From Pseudomonas mosselii (GTDB lineage: Bacteria; Pseudomonadota; Gammaproteobacteria; Pseudomonadales; Pseudomonadaceae): a stretch of DNA of 64,000 nt. Numbering within the stretch: position 1 is the stretch's first letter; every line of letters starts with the position of its first letter. The stretch spans positions 217,732 to 281,731 of the forward strand of contig NZ_QJRP01000006.1 in NCBI RefSeq assembly GCF_003205295.1, read 5' to 3'. Made by a program: the position numbers and the translations under genes. Below are positions 37,320-47,404 of the stretch, in pieces. Under the pieces are notes generated by a model. The model was not told the DNA's origin and searched no databases. It saw only the letters and a list, made by a program, of their open reading frames with translations.

Positions 37320-38870
37320 CTACAACATCTTCTCCAGCCCGACCGCCTTGCTGATCCAGGCATTGAAGCGTCGCCATATCCCCCCGGGCTCGGTCACCAG
37401 CACATGCCGCTGGCCATTGTCTTCAGTTGCCCAGGCCAGTTTCCCGTCCACCAGCTTCACCTCGTAGCTCAGCGCCGGCGCCATGCCCTGCACGGCCAGG
37501 TCACGGGTGTATTCGGCCAGTTCCGGGCTGTCCACCAGCACCCCGACCTCGGTGTTCCAAAGCACCGAACGCGGGTCGAAGTTGAACGAACCGATGAAGG
37601 TCTTGCGTCGGTCGAACACCATGGCCTTGCTGTGCAGGCTCGAATCGGAGCTGCCATGCAAGCCCAGTCGCGGCCGTGGTGCGCCGGGCTGGCGGCGTAG
37701 CTCGTAGAGTTGCACGCCATGTTCGAGCAGGGCGCGGCGGTAGGGCGCGTAGCCACCGTGCACGGCCGGTACGTCGGTGGCTTCGAGGGCGTTGGTCAGC
37801 AGCTTGACCGAGGTGCCGGCGTCGGCGCGGCTGGTCAGGTACAGCAGCCCTGGCTCGCCGGGCACGAAATAGGCGGACACCAGGATCAGTTCCTTGTGCA
37901 CACCGTTCAGTTCCGGGGCCAACTGCCGACTCATCAGCAATCGTGGATCTGGCTCGTTGTCCGCCAGCACCTTGCTCGGCGCATCCCATAACGCCTGGCT
38001 GTGGGCCCAGATCAGTTCGTTGCGCCACACGTCCAGGCGCGGTTGCGACTGATAGGCCATCAGGCGGTCGTACAGTGCCTTGCGTTTGACCCGTGCCTCG
38101 GCCAGCGACACTTCCAGGCGCTGGCGGCTGGCGAACAGGTCGTCGGCATCGGGCTGGCGCCAGAGGAAATCGCCGATGGGGCGGCTCAGGGCGCTGTTCC
38201 AGTACTGGTCGAAACTGTGGCCGAGCTGCTCGGCTACCGGGCCCACGCCCAGCAGGTCGATGTCGGTGAAGTTGAGGTTGGGCTCGGCGTCGAAGTACTC
38301 GTCGCCCAGGTTGCGACCGCCGACGATGGCCATGCTGTTGTCCACCAGGAACAGCTTGTTGTGCATGCGCCGGTGCTGGCGCGACAGGTTGAACAGCCGC
38401 CCCACGGCGCGGGTGACGCCGGTGCTGCGCCCCAGGTGCAGTGGGTTGAACACGCGGATGTGGATGTTCGGGTGGGCGGCGAGGGTACCCATCAGGCTGT
38501 CCAGGCCGTCGCTGGTGGTGTCGTCGAGGAGGATGCGCACACGCACGCCGCGGTCGGCGGCGCGCAGCAGTTCGTGGACCAGGGCGCGGGTACTGAGGCC
38601 GTCGTGGACGATGTAGTACTGCAGGTCGATGCTCGTCTGGGCGTTGCGGATCAGCTCGGCGCGGGCGCGGAATGCCTCGTTGCTGTTGGGCAGTAGACGA
38701 AAGCCCGAACGCCCCTCGTAGGGCGCGGCCTGGCGCTGTACCGAGCGACCGAACGCCGAGTCGCCGGCCGGCAGCGCCTGGCTGACTTCACGGGGTGTAC
38801 CGACGCTGGCACAGCCCGTCAGGCCGAGCAGCATCACCAACAGCAGAGGCAAGGCTCGCTGGAGTCTCAA
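37320..38870 (-). CDS. Phospholipase D family lipoprotein (cardiolipin synthase-like)
   Basis: A 516-aa protein with two PLD catalytic motifs: HNKLFLVD (H170, K172, D177) and HSKAMVFD near residue 416, each followed by the GS/GG-x-N segments GGRNLGDEYFD and GSFNFDPRS. It starts with a lipoprotein signal peptide ending in LTGC (Cys20), so the enzyme is predicted to be lipid-anchored in the envelope, unlike the membrane-helix type ClsA. Similar to YmdC/ClsC-like proteins that make cardiolipin from phosphatidylglycerol and other phospholipids. Both motifs are intact, so catalysis is likely; the substrate is inferred. Confidence 0.88.
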   Translation of the reverse strand: MRLQRALPLLLVMLLGLTGCASVGTPREVSQALPAGDSAFGRSVQRQAAPYEGRSGFRLLPNSNEAFRARAELIRNAQTSIDLQYYIVHDGLSTRALVHELLRAADRGVRVRILLDDTTSDGLDSLMGTLAAHPNIHIRVFNPLHLGRSTGVTRAVGRLFNLSRQHRRMHNKLFLVDNSMAIVGGRNLGDEYFDAEPNLNFTDIDLLGVGPVAEQLGHSFDQYWNSALSRPIGDFLWRQPDADDLFASRQRLEVSLAEARVKRKALYDRLMAYQSQPRLDVWRNELIWAHSQALWDAPSKVLADNEPDPRLLMSRQLAPELNGVHKELILVSAYFVPGEPGLLYLTSRADAGTSVKLLTNALEATDVPAVHGGYAPYRRALLEHGVQLYELRRQPGAPRPRLGLHGSSDSSLHSKAMVFDRRKTFIGSFNFDPRSVLWNTEVGVLVDSPELAEYTRDLAVQGMAPALSYEVKLVDGKLAWATEDNGQRHVLVTEPGGIWRRFNAWISKAVGLEKML

Positions 38871-38931
38871 GGGTGGATCATCCTGTGCAGCAAGGGCTTA
38901 TGGGGGTTGGACAATGGCAGGCTGGGCAAAG

Positions 38932-40362
38932 TTACCCGTCGCCGTGCTCGGCCTCCAGTAGACGAAGGGCGGTTTCACCGACCTTGCGCACGGCGGCTTC
39001 GATCTGCGCCGTGGGCCGGGCGGCGAAGTTCATGCGCAGGCAGTTCCGGTACTTGCCCGAGGCCGAGAAGATGCTGCCGACGGCGATCTGCACGCCTTGT
39101 TCCAGTAAAGCGCGGTTCAGCCGCAGCGTATCGAAACTTTCCGGCAATTCAATCCACAGCATGAAGCCCCCTTGGGGCCTGCTGGCGCGGGTGCCCTGCG
39201 GGAAGTAGCGGGTCACCCAGTCGCACATCTGGTCGCGGCCGCGCTGGTACTGGCTGCGCATACGGCGCAGGTGGGGCTGGTAGTGGCCTTCGGCGATGAA
39301 GTCGGCGATTGCCAGCTGTGGCTGGCAGGCGGTGCTGCCGGTGCTGATGTACTTCATGTGCAGCACCCGCTCCAGGTAGCGTCCCGGGGCCACCCAGCCG
39401 ACCCGCAGGCCCGGGGCCAGGGTCTTGGAGAACGAACTGCAGAGCAGCACGCGGCCATCGTCGTCGAACGACTTGATGGTGCGCGGACGTGGATAGGTGT
39501 AGGCCAGGTCGCCATACACATCGTCTTCGAGGATCGCCACGTCATAGCGCTGGGCGAGGGTCAGCAGGGCCTTCTTGCGCGCCTCGGGCATGATGTAGCC
39601 CATCGGGTTGTTGCAGCTGGGGGTGATCTGGATGAGCTTGATCGGCCACTGTTCCAGGGCCAGTTCCAGGGCCTCCAGGCTGATGCCGGTGATCGGGTCG
39701 GTGGGGATCTCCAGGGCTTTCATGCCCAGGCCCTTCAGCGTCTGCATGGCGCCGTGGAAGCTGGGCGAATCGACCGCGACGATGTCGCCGGGCTGGCACA
39801 CCGCTCGAATGCTGCACGACAGCGCTTCGTGGCAGCCGGTGGTCACCACCAGGTCGGCCGGGCCCAGACGGCAGCCGGAGTCGAGCATCAGGCGGGCGAT
39901 CTGCTCGCGCAGCTGGGCGTTGCCGTGGATGTTGTCGTAGTACAGGCCGGGCATGTCCATGCGCCGGCTGATCTGCGCCAGGCTGCGCAGCAGTGGCTTG
40001 AGCGTGGGACTGTCGACGTCGGGCATGCCGCGACCGAGCTGGATCACGTCCGGGCGCGGGGTGGCGCGAACCAGCTCCAGCACCTGTTCCCACTGGGAGA
40101 TATCCACAGGCCGCTGGGCGGGGCGACTGATATCGGGCAGGGCCGGAAGCTGGCGATCCTCGGTGACGAAATAGCCGGACTTGGGCCGTGGCGACACCAG
40201 GCCGTTGTCCTCCAGCAGGCGATAGGCCTGCTGTACGGTGCTCAGGCTGACGCCGTGCTCGACGCTCAGGGCGCGAACCGAGGGCAGGCGCTGGCCGGGG
40301 CGGTAGAGACCTTGCTCGATACGCGAACCGAGCAGTTCGGCGAGGTTGAGGTAGAGCGTCAC
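38932..40362 (-). CDS. MocR-type regulator: GntR HTH fused to PLP aminotransferase domain
   Basis: A 476-aa regulator. Residues 1-70 form a GntR winged helix (LYLNLAELLGSRIEQGLYRPGQ, PSVRALSVEHGVSLSTVQQAY). From about 100 a fold-type I aminotransferase domain follows, with the PLP lysine at K313 in SSFSKTLAPGLR and the ITPSCNNPMGY and ILEDDVYGDL segments. The intact PLP site suggests it senses a PLP-reactive amine or amino acid. It is divergent from a DUF1127 gene across 178 bp and probably regulates that gene or itself. Target pathway unknown. Confidence 0.92.
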   Translation of the reverse strand: MTLYLNLAELLGSRIEQGLYRPGQRLPSVRALSVEHGVSLSTVQQAYRLLEDNGLVSPRPKSGYFVTEDRQLPALPDISRPAQRPVDISQWEQVLELVRATPRPDVIQLGRGMPDVDSPTLKPLLRSLAQISRRMDMPGLYYDNIHGNAQLREQIARLMLDSGCRLGPADLVVTTGCHEALSCSIRAVCQPGDIVAVDSPSFHGAMQTLKGLGMKALEIPTDPITGISLEALELALEQWPIKLIQITPSCNNPMGYIMPEARKKALLTLAQRYDVAILEDDVYGDLAYTYPRPRTIKSFDDDGRVLLCSSFSKTLAPGLRVGWVAPGRYLERVLHMKYISTGSTACQPQLAIADFIAEGHYQPHLRRMRSQYQRGRDQMCDWVTRYFPQGTRASRPQGGFMLWIELPESFDTLRLNRALLEQGVQIAVGSIFSASGKYRNCLRMNFAARPTAQIEAAVRKVGETALRLLEAEHGDG

Positions 40363-40540
40363 GGCATACTCCTACGTGTTTTGCGGGTCGATTACCGATA
40401 CAGATGGCTGGAAAATACTTCATTCAGCCAACTTTTCGCCAATTCTGTATGGGAATAATAAGACCCTGTTGAGTCTGTATTGTCGAGGGCACGAGCGCGC
40501 ATGCTTTCTCCACGGTATCAACTGATGGGAGAACGCAGTG

Positions 40541-40771
40541 ATGGGTGGCTTGAGCGATGTGCGCTTGCAACTGTTGGCCGGTGAACTCGAGGCAGGTCAG
40601 CGGCCTCAGGTCTTCGATGCGCCGGCCGGTCTGGGCCGGTGGGGCCTGATGCTGCATCGCTGGCGTACCCGCAGGGCGCTGTTGCAGCTGGATGACCGCC
40701 AGTTGCGCGATATCGGGCTGACCTGGGAGCAGGCATGGCGGGAAGGGCGCAAACCCTTCTGGAAGGACTGA
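40541..40771 (+). CDS. DUF1127 small arginine-rich protein
   Basis: A 76-aa protein whose C-terminal half carries the DUF1127 motif: WRTRRALLQLDDRQLRDIGLTWEQA. Small DUF1127 proteins in other bacteria affect phosphate, carbon or RNA metabolism, but no general role is fixed. A GTG directly before the ATG is an alternative start; GGGAG lies upstream at a usable distance from both. It is divergent from the MocR-type regulator, which is its likely controller. Confidence 0.8.
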   Translation: MGGLSDVRLQLLAGELEAGQRPQVFDAPAGLGRWGLMLHRWRTRRALLQLDDRQLRDIGLTWEQAWREGRKPFWKD

Positions 40772-40798
40772 GCTGGATTTCTGGTTATTGTTGAAATT

Positions 40799-40864
40799 GC
40801 TGGGGCCGCTCTGCGGCCCTTTCCGACCGGTCCGACGCCTCGGCAAGGCCGCGCCTGCAGAGGA
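40799..40864. repeat. Variant REP unit
   Basis: Contains GCGGCCCTTTCCGACCGGTC and CGACGCCTCGGCAAGGCCGC. Only one half of the usual pair is present, ending in GCGCCTGCAGAGG. The same CCGACGCCTCGGCAAGGCCG variant recurs inverted at about 50.5 kb. Confidence 0.75.
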
Positions 40865-40882
40865 TCCGGGTTCAGTCAGGTA

Positions 40883-42175
40883 TCAGACCAGTTCCTTGAG
40901 CCGGTACCAGAGCATGCCCAGTGCGAGAAGCGGTGAGCGTAGCAGCTTGCCGCCGGGGAACGTGGTGTGCGGCACCTTGGCGAACAGGTCGAAACGACCG
41001 CCCTGCTGGCCGCTGATGGCCTCGCCGAGCAGGCGCCCGGCCAGGTGGGTGGCGTTGACCCCATGGCCGGAATAGGCCTGGGCATAGTAGACGTTGGGCT
41101 GGCTGGCCAGGCGACCGATCTGTGGCAGGCGGTTGGCGCCGATGCCGATCATGCCGCCCCACTGGTAGTCGATGCGCACATCGGCCAGTTGCGGGAACAC
41201 CTTGAGCATCTTTGGCCGCATGTAGGCGGCGATGTCCTGCGGGTCGCGTCCGGAGTAGTGGCAGGCGCCGCCGAACAGCAGGCGCTGGTCGGCGGACAGG
41301 CGATAGTAGTCCAGCGCCACGCGCTGGTCGCACACCGCCATGTTCTGCGGCAGCAGTTGGCGGGCGCGCTCTTCGCCCAGGGGCTCGGTGGCGATGATGT
41401 AGCTGCCGGCGGGCAGCACCTTGCCGCCCAGCTCGCGGTTGAGATCGTTGTGGTAGGCATTGCAGCACAGCACCAGGGTCTTGGCGCGCACCCGGCCCTG
41501 GGCGGTGTGCACCTTCACCTCGGGGCCATACTCGATGCGGGTCACCTCCGACTGCTCGTACAGGCCGACGCCCAGGCGGCTGGCCACGGCGGCTTCGCCG
41601 AGTGCCAGGTTGAGCGGGTGCAGGTGGCCCGAACCCATGTCGACCAGGCCACCGACATAGCGGTCGGAGCCCACCACCGAGTGCATGTCGCCGGGCTGCA
41701 CCAGGCGCAGTTCGTGGCGATAGCCCAGGCTGCGCAGTTCCTCGGCGTCCTCGGCGAAACCTTCCAGTTCGGCGGGCTTGTTGGCCAGGTCGCAGTAGCC
41801 CCAGGTCAGGTCGCAGTCGATGCCATGGCGCTCGACGCGGTCGCGGACGATCTCCACGGCCTCCAGGCCCATGAGCTTCATGCTGCGAACCCCTTCTTCA
41901 CCGATCACCGGGAGAAACTGCTCCAGGCCGTGGCCGACGCCGCGGATGAGCTGGCCACCGTTACGGCCGCTGGCGCCCCAGCCGAGCTTGCGGGCTTCCA
42001 GGAGGATCACCGAGAAACCGCGCTCGGCCAGTTCGATGGCCGTGTTCAGCCCTGAGTAGCCGCCGCCGACGATGCATACGTCGGCGCTGTGCTCGCCTTG
42101 CAGGAACGGATGGTCTGGGTGTGGCGCGCTGCTGGCGGCGTAGTAGGAGGCGGCGTGCTGCGCGCTGTGGATCAT
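40883..42175 (-). CDS. FAD-dependent amine oxidoreductase, PuuB/PauB type (gamma-glutamylputrescine oxidase-like)
   Basis: A 430-aa DAO-family flavoenzyme. The FAD-binding motif DVCIVGGGYSGLNTAIELAERG lies at residues about 32-53, followed by LGWGASGRNGGQLIRGVG as in gamma-glutamylputrescine oxidases. The C-terminus has QWGGMIGIGANRLPQIG and YSGHGVNATHLAGRLLGEA. It would oxidise a glutamylated polyamine to an aldehyde for the KauB-type dehydrogenase encoded at 34.4 kb. It sits between DUF1127 and the dad locus, matching the P. aeruginosa neighbourhood of a PauB gene. Substrate assignment is by family. Confidence 0.88.
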   Translation of the reverse strand: MIHSAQHAASYYAASSAPHPDHPFLQGEHSADVCIVGGGYSGLNTAIELAERGFSVILLEARKLGWGASGRNGGQLIRGVGHGLEQFLPVIGEEGVRSMKLMGLEAVEIVRDRVERHGIDCDLTWGYCDLANKPAELEGFAEDAEELRSLGYRHELRLVQPGDMHSVVGSDRYVGGLVDMGSGHLHPLNLALGEAAVASRLGVGLYEQSEVTRIEYGPEVKVHTAQGRVRAKTLVLCCNAYHNDLNRELGGKVLPAGSYIIATEPLGEERARQLLPQNMAVCDQRVALDYYRLSADQRLLFGGACHYSGRDPQDIAAYMRPKMLKVFPQLADVRIDYQWGGMIGIGANRLPQIGRLASQPNVYYAQAYSGHGVNATHLAGRLLGEAISGQQGGRFDLFAKVPHTTFPGGKLLRSPLLALGMLWYRLKELV

Positions 42176-42219
42176 CTATCGATTCCTGGGTCTGAGGCCA
42201 AAGGGGGAGGATAGGCATC

Positions 42220-42290
42220 CGGCCCCATCGCCGGCAAGCCGGCTCCCACAGTTAAAGCGGACCTGTGGGAGCCGGATTGCCGGCGATTGG
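42220..42290. repeat. REP pair, CCGGCAAGCCGG subtype
   Basis: ATCGCCGGCAAGCCGGCTCC and CCTGTGGGAGCCGGATTGCC in inverted orientation around about 15 bp. This subtype (GCCGGCAAGCCGGCTCCCAC) is distinct from the other REPs here and overlaps the promoter region of the next gene. Confidence 0.9.
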
Positions 42291-42329
42291 TCCTATAATT
42301 CGGCAAACATTCTCCAGATACCCCGCCCC

Positions 42330-42683
42330 ATGTCCTGCAACCGCCACAAGATCCACTTCCTGCGCGAACTCATTCCCTCGTTCGAGTGCGAGCCCGGCTG
42401 CCACGACTGCTGCGGCCCGGTCACCACGTCCGCCGAAGAAATGGCCCGCTTGCCGCGCAAGACCCAGGCCGAGCAGGACGCCGCCCTGGAGCGCCTGGAC
42501 TGTGTGCACCTGGGCCAGAACGGCTGCACGGTCTATGAAGAACGCCCGATGATCTGCCGCCTGTTCGGTACCACCCCGCGCCTGGCCTGCCCCCGTGGCC
42601 GAGGACCGGCGCAGCCCATCGAGCCTGCGGCCGAACAACTGGTCCACCAGTTCATCGCCACGACCCGTCAGGTGCTGGTCTGA
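42330..42683 (+). CDS. YkgJ family cysteine-cluster protein
   Basis: A 117-aa protein with a cysteine cluster C20-x3-C24-x2-C27-C28 (ECEPGCHDCCGP) and later cysteines in RLDCVHLGQNGC and PMICRLFGT, followed by LACPRGRG. The family (UPF0153) is thought to bind zinc or an iron-sulfur centre; a role in metalloprotein maturation has been proposed but is not settled. It starts MSCNRHKIHFLRELIP at ATG 42330. Convergent with dadR (4 bp between the ends). No further functional clue. Confidence 0.88.
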   Translation: MSCNRHKIHFLRELIPSFECEPGCHDCCGPVTTSAEEMARLPRKTQAEQDAALERLDCVHLGQNGCTVYEERPMICRLFGTTPRLACPRGRGPAQPIEPAAEQLVHQFIATTRQVLV

Positions 42684-42687
42684 GGCC

Positions 42688-43176
42688 TCAGTCCGGGATT
42701 GGCAGGCACAGGCTCTCTTTCACCTCTTCCATCACGATGTAGCTCTTCGACTCGCGCACATGGGGCAGCTTGAGCAGGATGTCGCCGAGCAGCTTGCGGT
42801 ACGAGGCCATCTCCGAGATCCGCGCCTTCACCAGGTAGTCGAAGTCGCCCGACACCAGGTGGCACTCCAGTACATGGGGCAGCTTGAGCACGGCGCGGCG
42901 GAACTCTTCGAAGGTGTCGCCGGACTTGTAGTCCAGGCTGATCTCGACGAACACCAGCAGGCTGCCCTTCAGGTGCTGCGGATTGAGCCGGGCGTTGTAG
43001 CCCATGATGATCCCCTCGCGCTCCAGGCGTCGCACGCGCTCGGTGCAGGGGGTGGTGGACAGCCCGACCTTCTCGCCCAGTTCGGTGAAGGAGATACGTC
43101 CGTCATTCTGCAGGATCCGCAGGATGTTGCGGTCGATCTTGTCCAGTTCACGTTTGCTCTGGTGCTGGGTTCTCAT
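42688..43176 (-). CDS. dadR: Lrp/AsnC-type regulator of the dad genes
   Basis: A 162-aa Lrp-family protein. The N-terminal HTH is LDKIDRNILRILQNDGRISFTELGEKVGLS followed by TPCTERVRRLEREGII, here split into two pieces; the C-terminal RAM ligand domain contains LLVFVEISL and ECHLVSGDFDYLVKAR. In Pseudomonas the equivalent gene activates dadA-dadX in response to alanine. It lies divergently from dadA with a 156-bp gap, which supports that role. ATG 43176 was chosen over an in-frame extension of 16 residues. Confidence 0.93.
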   Translation of the reverse strand: MRTQHQSKRELDKIDRNILRILQNDGRISFTELGEKVGLSTTPCTERVRRLEREGIIMGYNARLNPQHLKGSLLVFVEISLDYKSGDTFEEFRRAVLKLPHVLECHLVSGDFDYLVKARISEMASYRKLLGDILLKLPHVRESKSYIVMEEVKESLCLPIPD

Positions 43177-43332
43177 AGGGGATGCCCCTCCGTGAAAGGC
43201 GATTTTGCCGAGAATTCTCGCCAAATATAGCTGCTTATATAGTGAATAGCACTGGCTTGAGATTCATATACTGCGCGCATCCATGCCATTTCAACAAAAG
43301 ACTGCGGCGAGCCGCGTGCGAGGGATACAACA

Positions 43333-44634
43333 ATGCGAGTTCTGGTACTTGGTAGCGGTGTGATCGGTACCGCCAGTGCCTACTATCTGGCCCGGCAAGG
43401 TTTCGAGGTCACGGTGGTCGATCGCCAGCCGGCGGTGGCCATGGAAACCAGCTTCGCCAACGCAGGCCAGATCTCGCCCGGCTATGCCTCGCCCTGGGCC
43501 GCCCCGGGCGTGCCGCTCAAGGCCATCAAGTGGCTGCTGGAGCGCCACGCGCCCCTGGCCATCAAGCTGACCGGCGACGTCGACCAGTACCTGTGGATGG
43601 CGCAGATGCTGCGCAACTGCACCGCCAGCCGTTATGCGGTGAACAAGGAGCGCATGGTGCGCCTGTCCGAGTACAGCCGCGACTGCCTCGACGAGCTGCG
43701 CGCCGAAACCGGCATCGCCTACGAAAACCGCAGCCTGGGCACCACCCAGCTGTTCCGCACCCAGGCCCAGGTGGACGCCGCGGCCAAGGACATCGCCGTG
43801 CTGGAACAGTCCGGCGTTCCCTACGAGCTGCTCGACCGCGACGGCATCGCCCGCGTCGAACCGGCCCTGGCCGGGGTGAAGGATATCCTCGCCGGCGCCC
43901 TGCGCCTGCCCAACGACCAGACCGGCGACTGCCAGCTGTTCACCACCAAGCTCGCCGACATGGCCATCAAGCTGGGCGTCGAGTTCCGCTTCGGCCAGGA
44001 CATCCAGCGCCTGGACGTCGCTGGTGATCGCATCAACGGCGTGTGGATCGACGGCAAGCTGGAAACCGCTGACCGCTACGTGCTGGCCCTGGGCAGCTAC
44101 TCGCCGCAGCTGCTCAAGCCGCTGGGCATCAAGGCCCCGGTCTATCCGCTCAAGGGCTACTCGCTGACCGTGCCGATCACCAACGGCGACATGGCACCGA
44201 CCTCGACCATCCTGGACGAGACCTACAAGGTTGCCATCACCCGTTTCGACGATCGCATCCGCGTTGGCGGCATGGCCGAGATCGCCGGTTTTGACCTGTC
44301 GCTGAACCCGCGTCGGCGTGAAACGCTGGAGATGATCGTCAACGACCTTTATCCTCGCGGCGGCGACCTGAGCCAGGCGAGCTTCTGGACCGGCCTGCGC
44401 CCGGCCACCCCGGATGGCACCCCGATCGTCGGGGCGACCAAGTTCCGTAACCTGTTCCTCAACACCGGTCACGGCACCCTGGGCTGGACCATGGCATGCG
44501 GTTCTGGTCGCCTGCTGGCAGACCTGATCGCGCGCAAGAAGCCCCAGATCAGTGCCGAAGGCCTGGACATCTCGCGTTATGGCAACAGCCGCGAGATCGC
44601 CAAGCATGGCCAGCCGGCGCCTGCGCACCAGTAA
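43333..44634 (+). CDS. dadA: D-amino acid dehydrogenase DadA
   Basis: DadA is a membrane-associated flavoprotein that oxidatively deaminates D-amino acids, mainly D-alanine, passing electrons to the respiratory chain. The 433-aa protein starts [23 protein letters not shown] (FAD motif 7-14), with [22 protein letters not shown] and [14 protein letters not shown] typical of DadA. It pairs with the alanine racemase downstream to use L-alanine as carbon and nitrogen source. A REP pair and a stem-loop separate dadA from dadX, so coupling of the two is looser than usual. Confidence 0.97.
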   Translation: MRVLVLGSGVIGTASAYYLARQGFEVTVVDRQPAVAMETSFANAGQISPGYASPWAAPGVPLKAIKWLLERHAPLAIKLTGDVDQYLWMAQMLRNCTASRYAVNKERMVRLSEYSRDCLDELRAETGIAYENRSLGTTQLFRTQAQVDAAAKDIAVLEQSGVPYELLDRDGIARVEPALAGVKDILAGALRLPNDQTGDCQLFTTKLADMAIKLGVEFRFGQDIQRLDVAGDRINGVWIDGKLETADRYVLALGSYSPQLLKPLGIKAPVYPLKGYSLTVPITNGDMAPTSTILDETYKVAITRFDDRIRVGGMAEIAGFDLSLNPRRRETLEMIVNDLYPRGGDLSQASFWTGLRPATPDGTPIVGATKFRNLFLNTGHGTLGWTMACGSGRLLADLIARKKPQISAEGLDISRYGNSREIAKHGQPAPAHQ

Positions 44635-44649
44635 GCGGGCGTCTGCGCG

Positions 44650-44722
44650 GGCCCTTTCGCGGGTAAACCCGCTCCCACAGGATTTGTGTTGCCCCCTGTG
44701 GGAGCGGGTTTACCCGCGAAGA
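44650..44722. repeat. REP pair between dadA and dadX
   Basis: CGCGGGTAAACCCGCTCCCA and its inverse TGGGAGCGGGTTTACCCGCG around about 22 bp, starting 16 bp after dadA. It lies inside an expected operon and may modulate the downstream message. Confidence 0.94.
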
Positions 44723-44749
44723 GTTCACACCGATTCACTTGTTCCCTCA

Positions 44750-44791
44750 CCCCGGCGCGGTGGGTACCTACCCCCATCTGCCGCGCCGGGG
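44750..44791 (+). promoter_or_regulatory. Stem-loop upstream of dadX
   Basis: CCCCGGCGCGG (44750-44760) and CCGCGCCGGGG (44781-44791) form a perfect 11-bp stem around 20 nt that contain a further short GGGTA/TACCC hairpin. Followed by CTTTATCG, so the T-tract is weak. It could be a partial terminator or an attenuator for the downstream racemase. Confidence 0.5.
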
Positions 44792-44828
44792 CTTTATCGA
44801 TAACCAGAACTGCCAGAAGGCTGCCGCC

Positions 44829-45902
<1,074 letters not shown>

Positions 45903-46010
45903 GGCGCTGAAGCGGACAGGCTGCGGGGCTGTGTGTTGTAAATACTGAACGGCATTGCCATCATATCGTTCACACTACCCCCATCTCGACCGATTCAGGA
46001 GGCTCCAGCT

Positions 46011-46559
46011 TTGGACGTCGGTGAACGACTGCAAGCCATCCGCAAGCTCAAGGGCCTGTCCCAGCGCGAACTCGCCAAGCGCGCGGGGGTGACCAACAGC
46101 ACCATCTCGATGATCGAGAAGAACAGCGTGAGCCCGTCAATCAGCTCCCTGCGCAAGGTGCTCAGCGGTATCCCCATGTCCATGGTCGAGTTCTTCTCGG
46201 TGGAGCTGGCGCCGGAAAGCCCGACCCAGATCGTCTACAAGGCCCACGAGCTGATCGACATCTCCGACGGCGCGGTGACCATGAAGCTGGTCGGCAAGTC
46301 GCATCCCAACCGGGCCATCGCCTTCCTCACCGAGGTCTACCCGCCGGGTGCCGACACTGGCGCGGAAATGCTCACCCATGACGGCGAAGAGACCGGCATC
46401 CTGCTTGAAGGCCGCCTGGAGCTGGTGGTCGGTACCGAGATCTTCATTCTCGAAGCCGGCGACAGCTATTACTTCGAAAGCACCCGTCCACACCGCTTTC
46501 GCAACCCGTTCGAGGAACCGGCGCGGCTGATCAGTGCGGCGACCCCGTCGAACTTTTGA
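46011..46559 (+). CDS. pauR: XRE-cupin transcriptional regulator, PuuR/PauR type
   Basis: A 182-aa repressor-type protein. The N-terminal HTH (GERLQAIRKLKGLSQRELAKRAG, NSTISMIEKNSVSPS) is followed by a C-terminal cupin domain (HDGEETGILLEGRLELVVG, LEAGDSYYFESTRPHRFRNP). PauR/PuuR proteins bind putrescine or related amines and control gamma-glutamylation genes. It starts with TTG at 46011, 8 nt after AGGAGG, the only good ribosome site. The position next to cytochrome c5 and downstream of dadX is the same as in P. aeruginosa as I recall. Confidence 0.88.
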   Translation: MDVGERLQAIRKLKGLSQRELAKRAGVTNSTISMIEKNSVSPSISSLRKVLSGIPMSMVEFFSVELAPESPTQIVYKAHELIDISDGAVTMKLVGKSHPNRAIAFLTEVYPPGADTGAEMLTHDGEETGILLEGRLELVVGTEIFILEAGDSYYFESTRPHRFRNPFEEPARLISAATPSNF

Positions 46560-46695
46560 TCCAGCGCAGTGCATTGATTCGCCAATACCCTTTCCCTGAG
46601 TGTGGTCGTTTCACGCCTTCCGGGTTCCCGCTATACTTTTCAACGCTCGCAATTCCGTGGCCGCGGGCGTGATTAGCCACCATGAGGGTGTTCGC

Positions 46696-47118
46696 GTGAA
46701 CCAAATCAAGAAGATGCTGGCCGTACCAGCAGCCGTATTCGCCCTTTGGGCAATGAGCGCAACCGCTGCAACCAACGACGACATTGCCAAGCGCCTCGAG
46801 CCGGTCGGCCAGGTGTGCGTCCAGGGCCAGGAATGCAAGGGCATGGAAGTGGCCGCCACTGCCGGCGGCGGCGGTGCCAAGACGCCCGACGAAATCATCG
46901 CCAAGCACTGCAACGCCTGCCATGGCACCGGCCTGCTGAATGCGCCGAAGATCGGCGACACCGCGGCGTGGAAAGAGCGCGCCGATCACCAGGGCGGTCT
47001 CGATGGCATCCTGGCCAAGGCTATTACCGGTATCAACGCCATGCCGCCGAAGGGCACCTGCGCCGATTGCTCGGATGAAGACCTGAAAGGTGCGATCAAG
47101 AAGATGTCGGGGCTGTGA
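46696..47118 (+). CDS. cycB: Cytochrome c5 family protein
   Basis: A periplasmic c-type cytochrome of 140 aa before processing. The signal peptide is KMLAVPAAVFALWAMSATAA, the haem motif is CNACH (C72, C75, H76) and the distal methionine is in GINAMPPKGTCADCSD, which also carries the extra cysteine pair typical of cytochrome c5. GTG 46696 was chosen because GAGG lies about 10 nt upstream; earlier in-frame codons have no signal peptide sense. It probably donates electrons to a terminal oxidase. Ends at a terminator. Confidence 0.92.
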   Translation: MNQIKKMLAVPAAVFALWAMSATAATNDDIAKRLEPVGQVCVQGQECKGMEVAATAGGGGAKTPDEIIAKHCNACHGTGLLNAPKIGDTAAWKERADHQGGLDGILAKAITGINAMPPKGTCADCSDEDLKGAIKKMSGL

Positions 47119-47135
47119 GCCAAAACTGAATTGTA

Positions 47136-47168
47136 CAAGGCCCGCCGGTCAAGGCGGGCTTTGTTTTT
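47136..47168 (+). terminator. Terminator of the cytochrome c5 gene
   Basis: A stem CAAGGCCCGCC / GGCGGGCTTTG with a GGTCAA-type loop and one wobble pair, followed by TTTTT, 17 bp after the stop. Confidence 0.88.
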
Positions 47169-47394
47169 CCTGCGTGGAGCAGGCTTGCCCGGCGATAAGG
47201 CCGGCGTCGACGCCAACCCACTCAAACCCTGCGTTTCTATCGCATCCGCCAGACGTCTTTGCGGCTGCTCGGTAGTGTTCCCGCCTCGCCGCTGCCGAAC
47301 TTGACTCAAGTTCAACTGCGCACTCTGTGTGTACGCGATGAAGGGTCATTTTGCTGGCCGTATGATAGAAACTAGCATTTTTGTCAGTTTTTTC

Positions 47395-47404
47395 GGGGGG
47401 GGGG
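47395..47404 (+). repeat. G10 homopolymer tract upstream of the Rhs gene
   Basis: Ten consecutive G after TTTTTTC, 46 bp before the start codon. It is the longest single-base run noticed in the window. Such a tract in a promoter spacer could vary in length by slippage; a sequencing miscount is also possible. Confidence 0.6.

Noticed and set aside
37044..37700. Open frame on the plus strand running from the MFS gene across a REP pair into the phospholipase D-like gene
   Set aside because: It crosses a REP and overlaps two real genes in other frames; no domain is recognisable.
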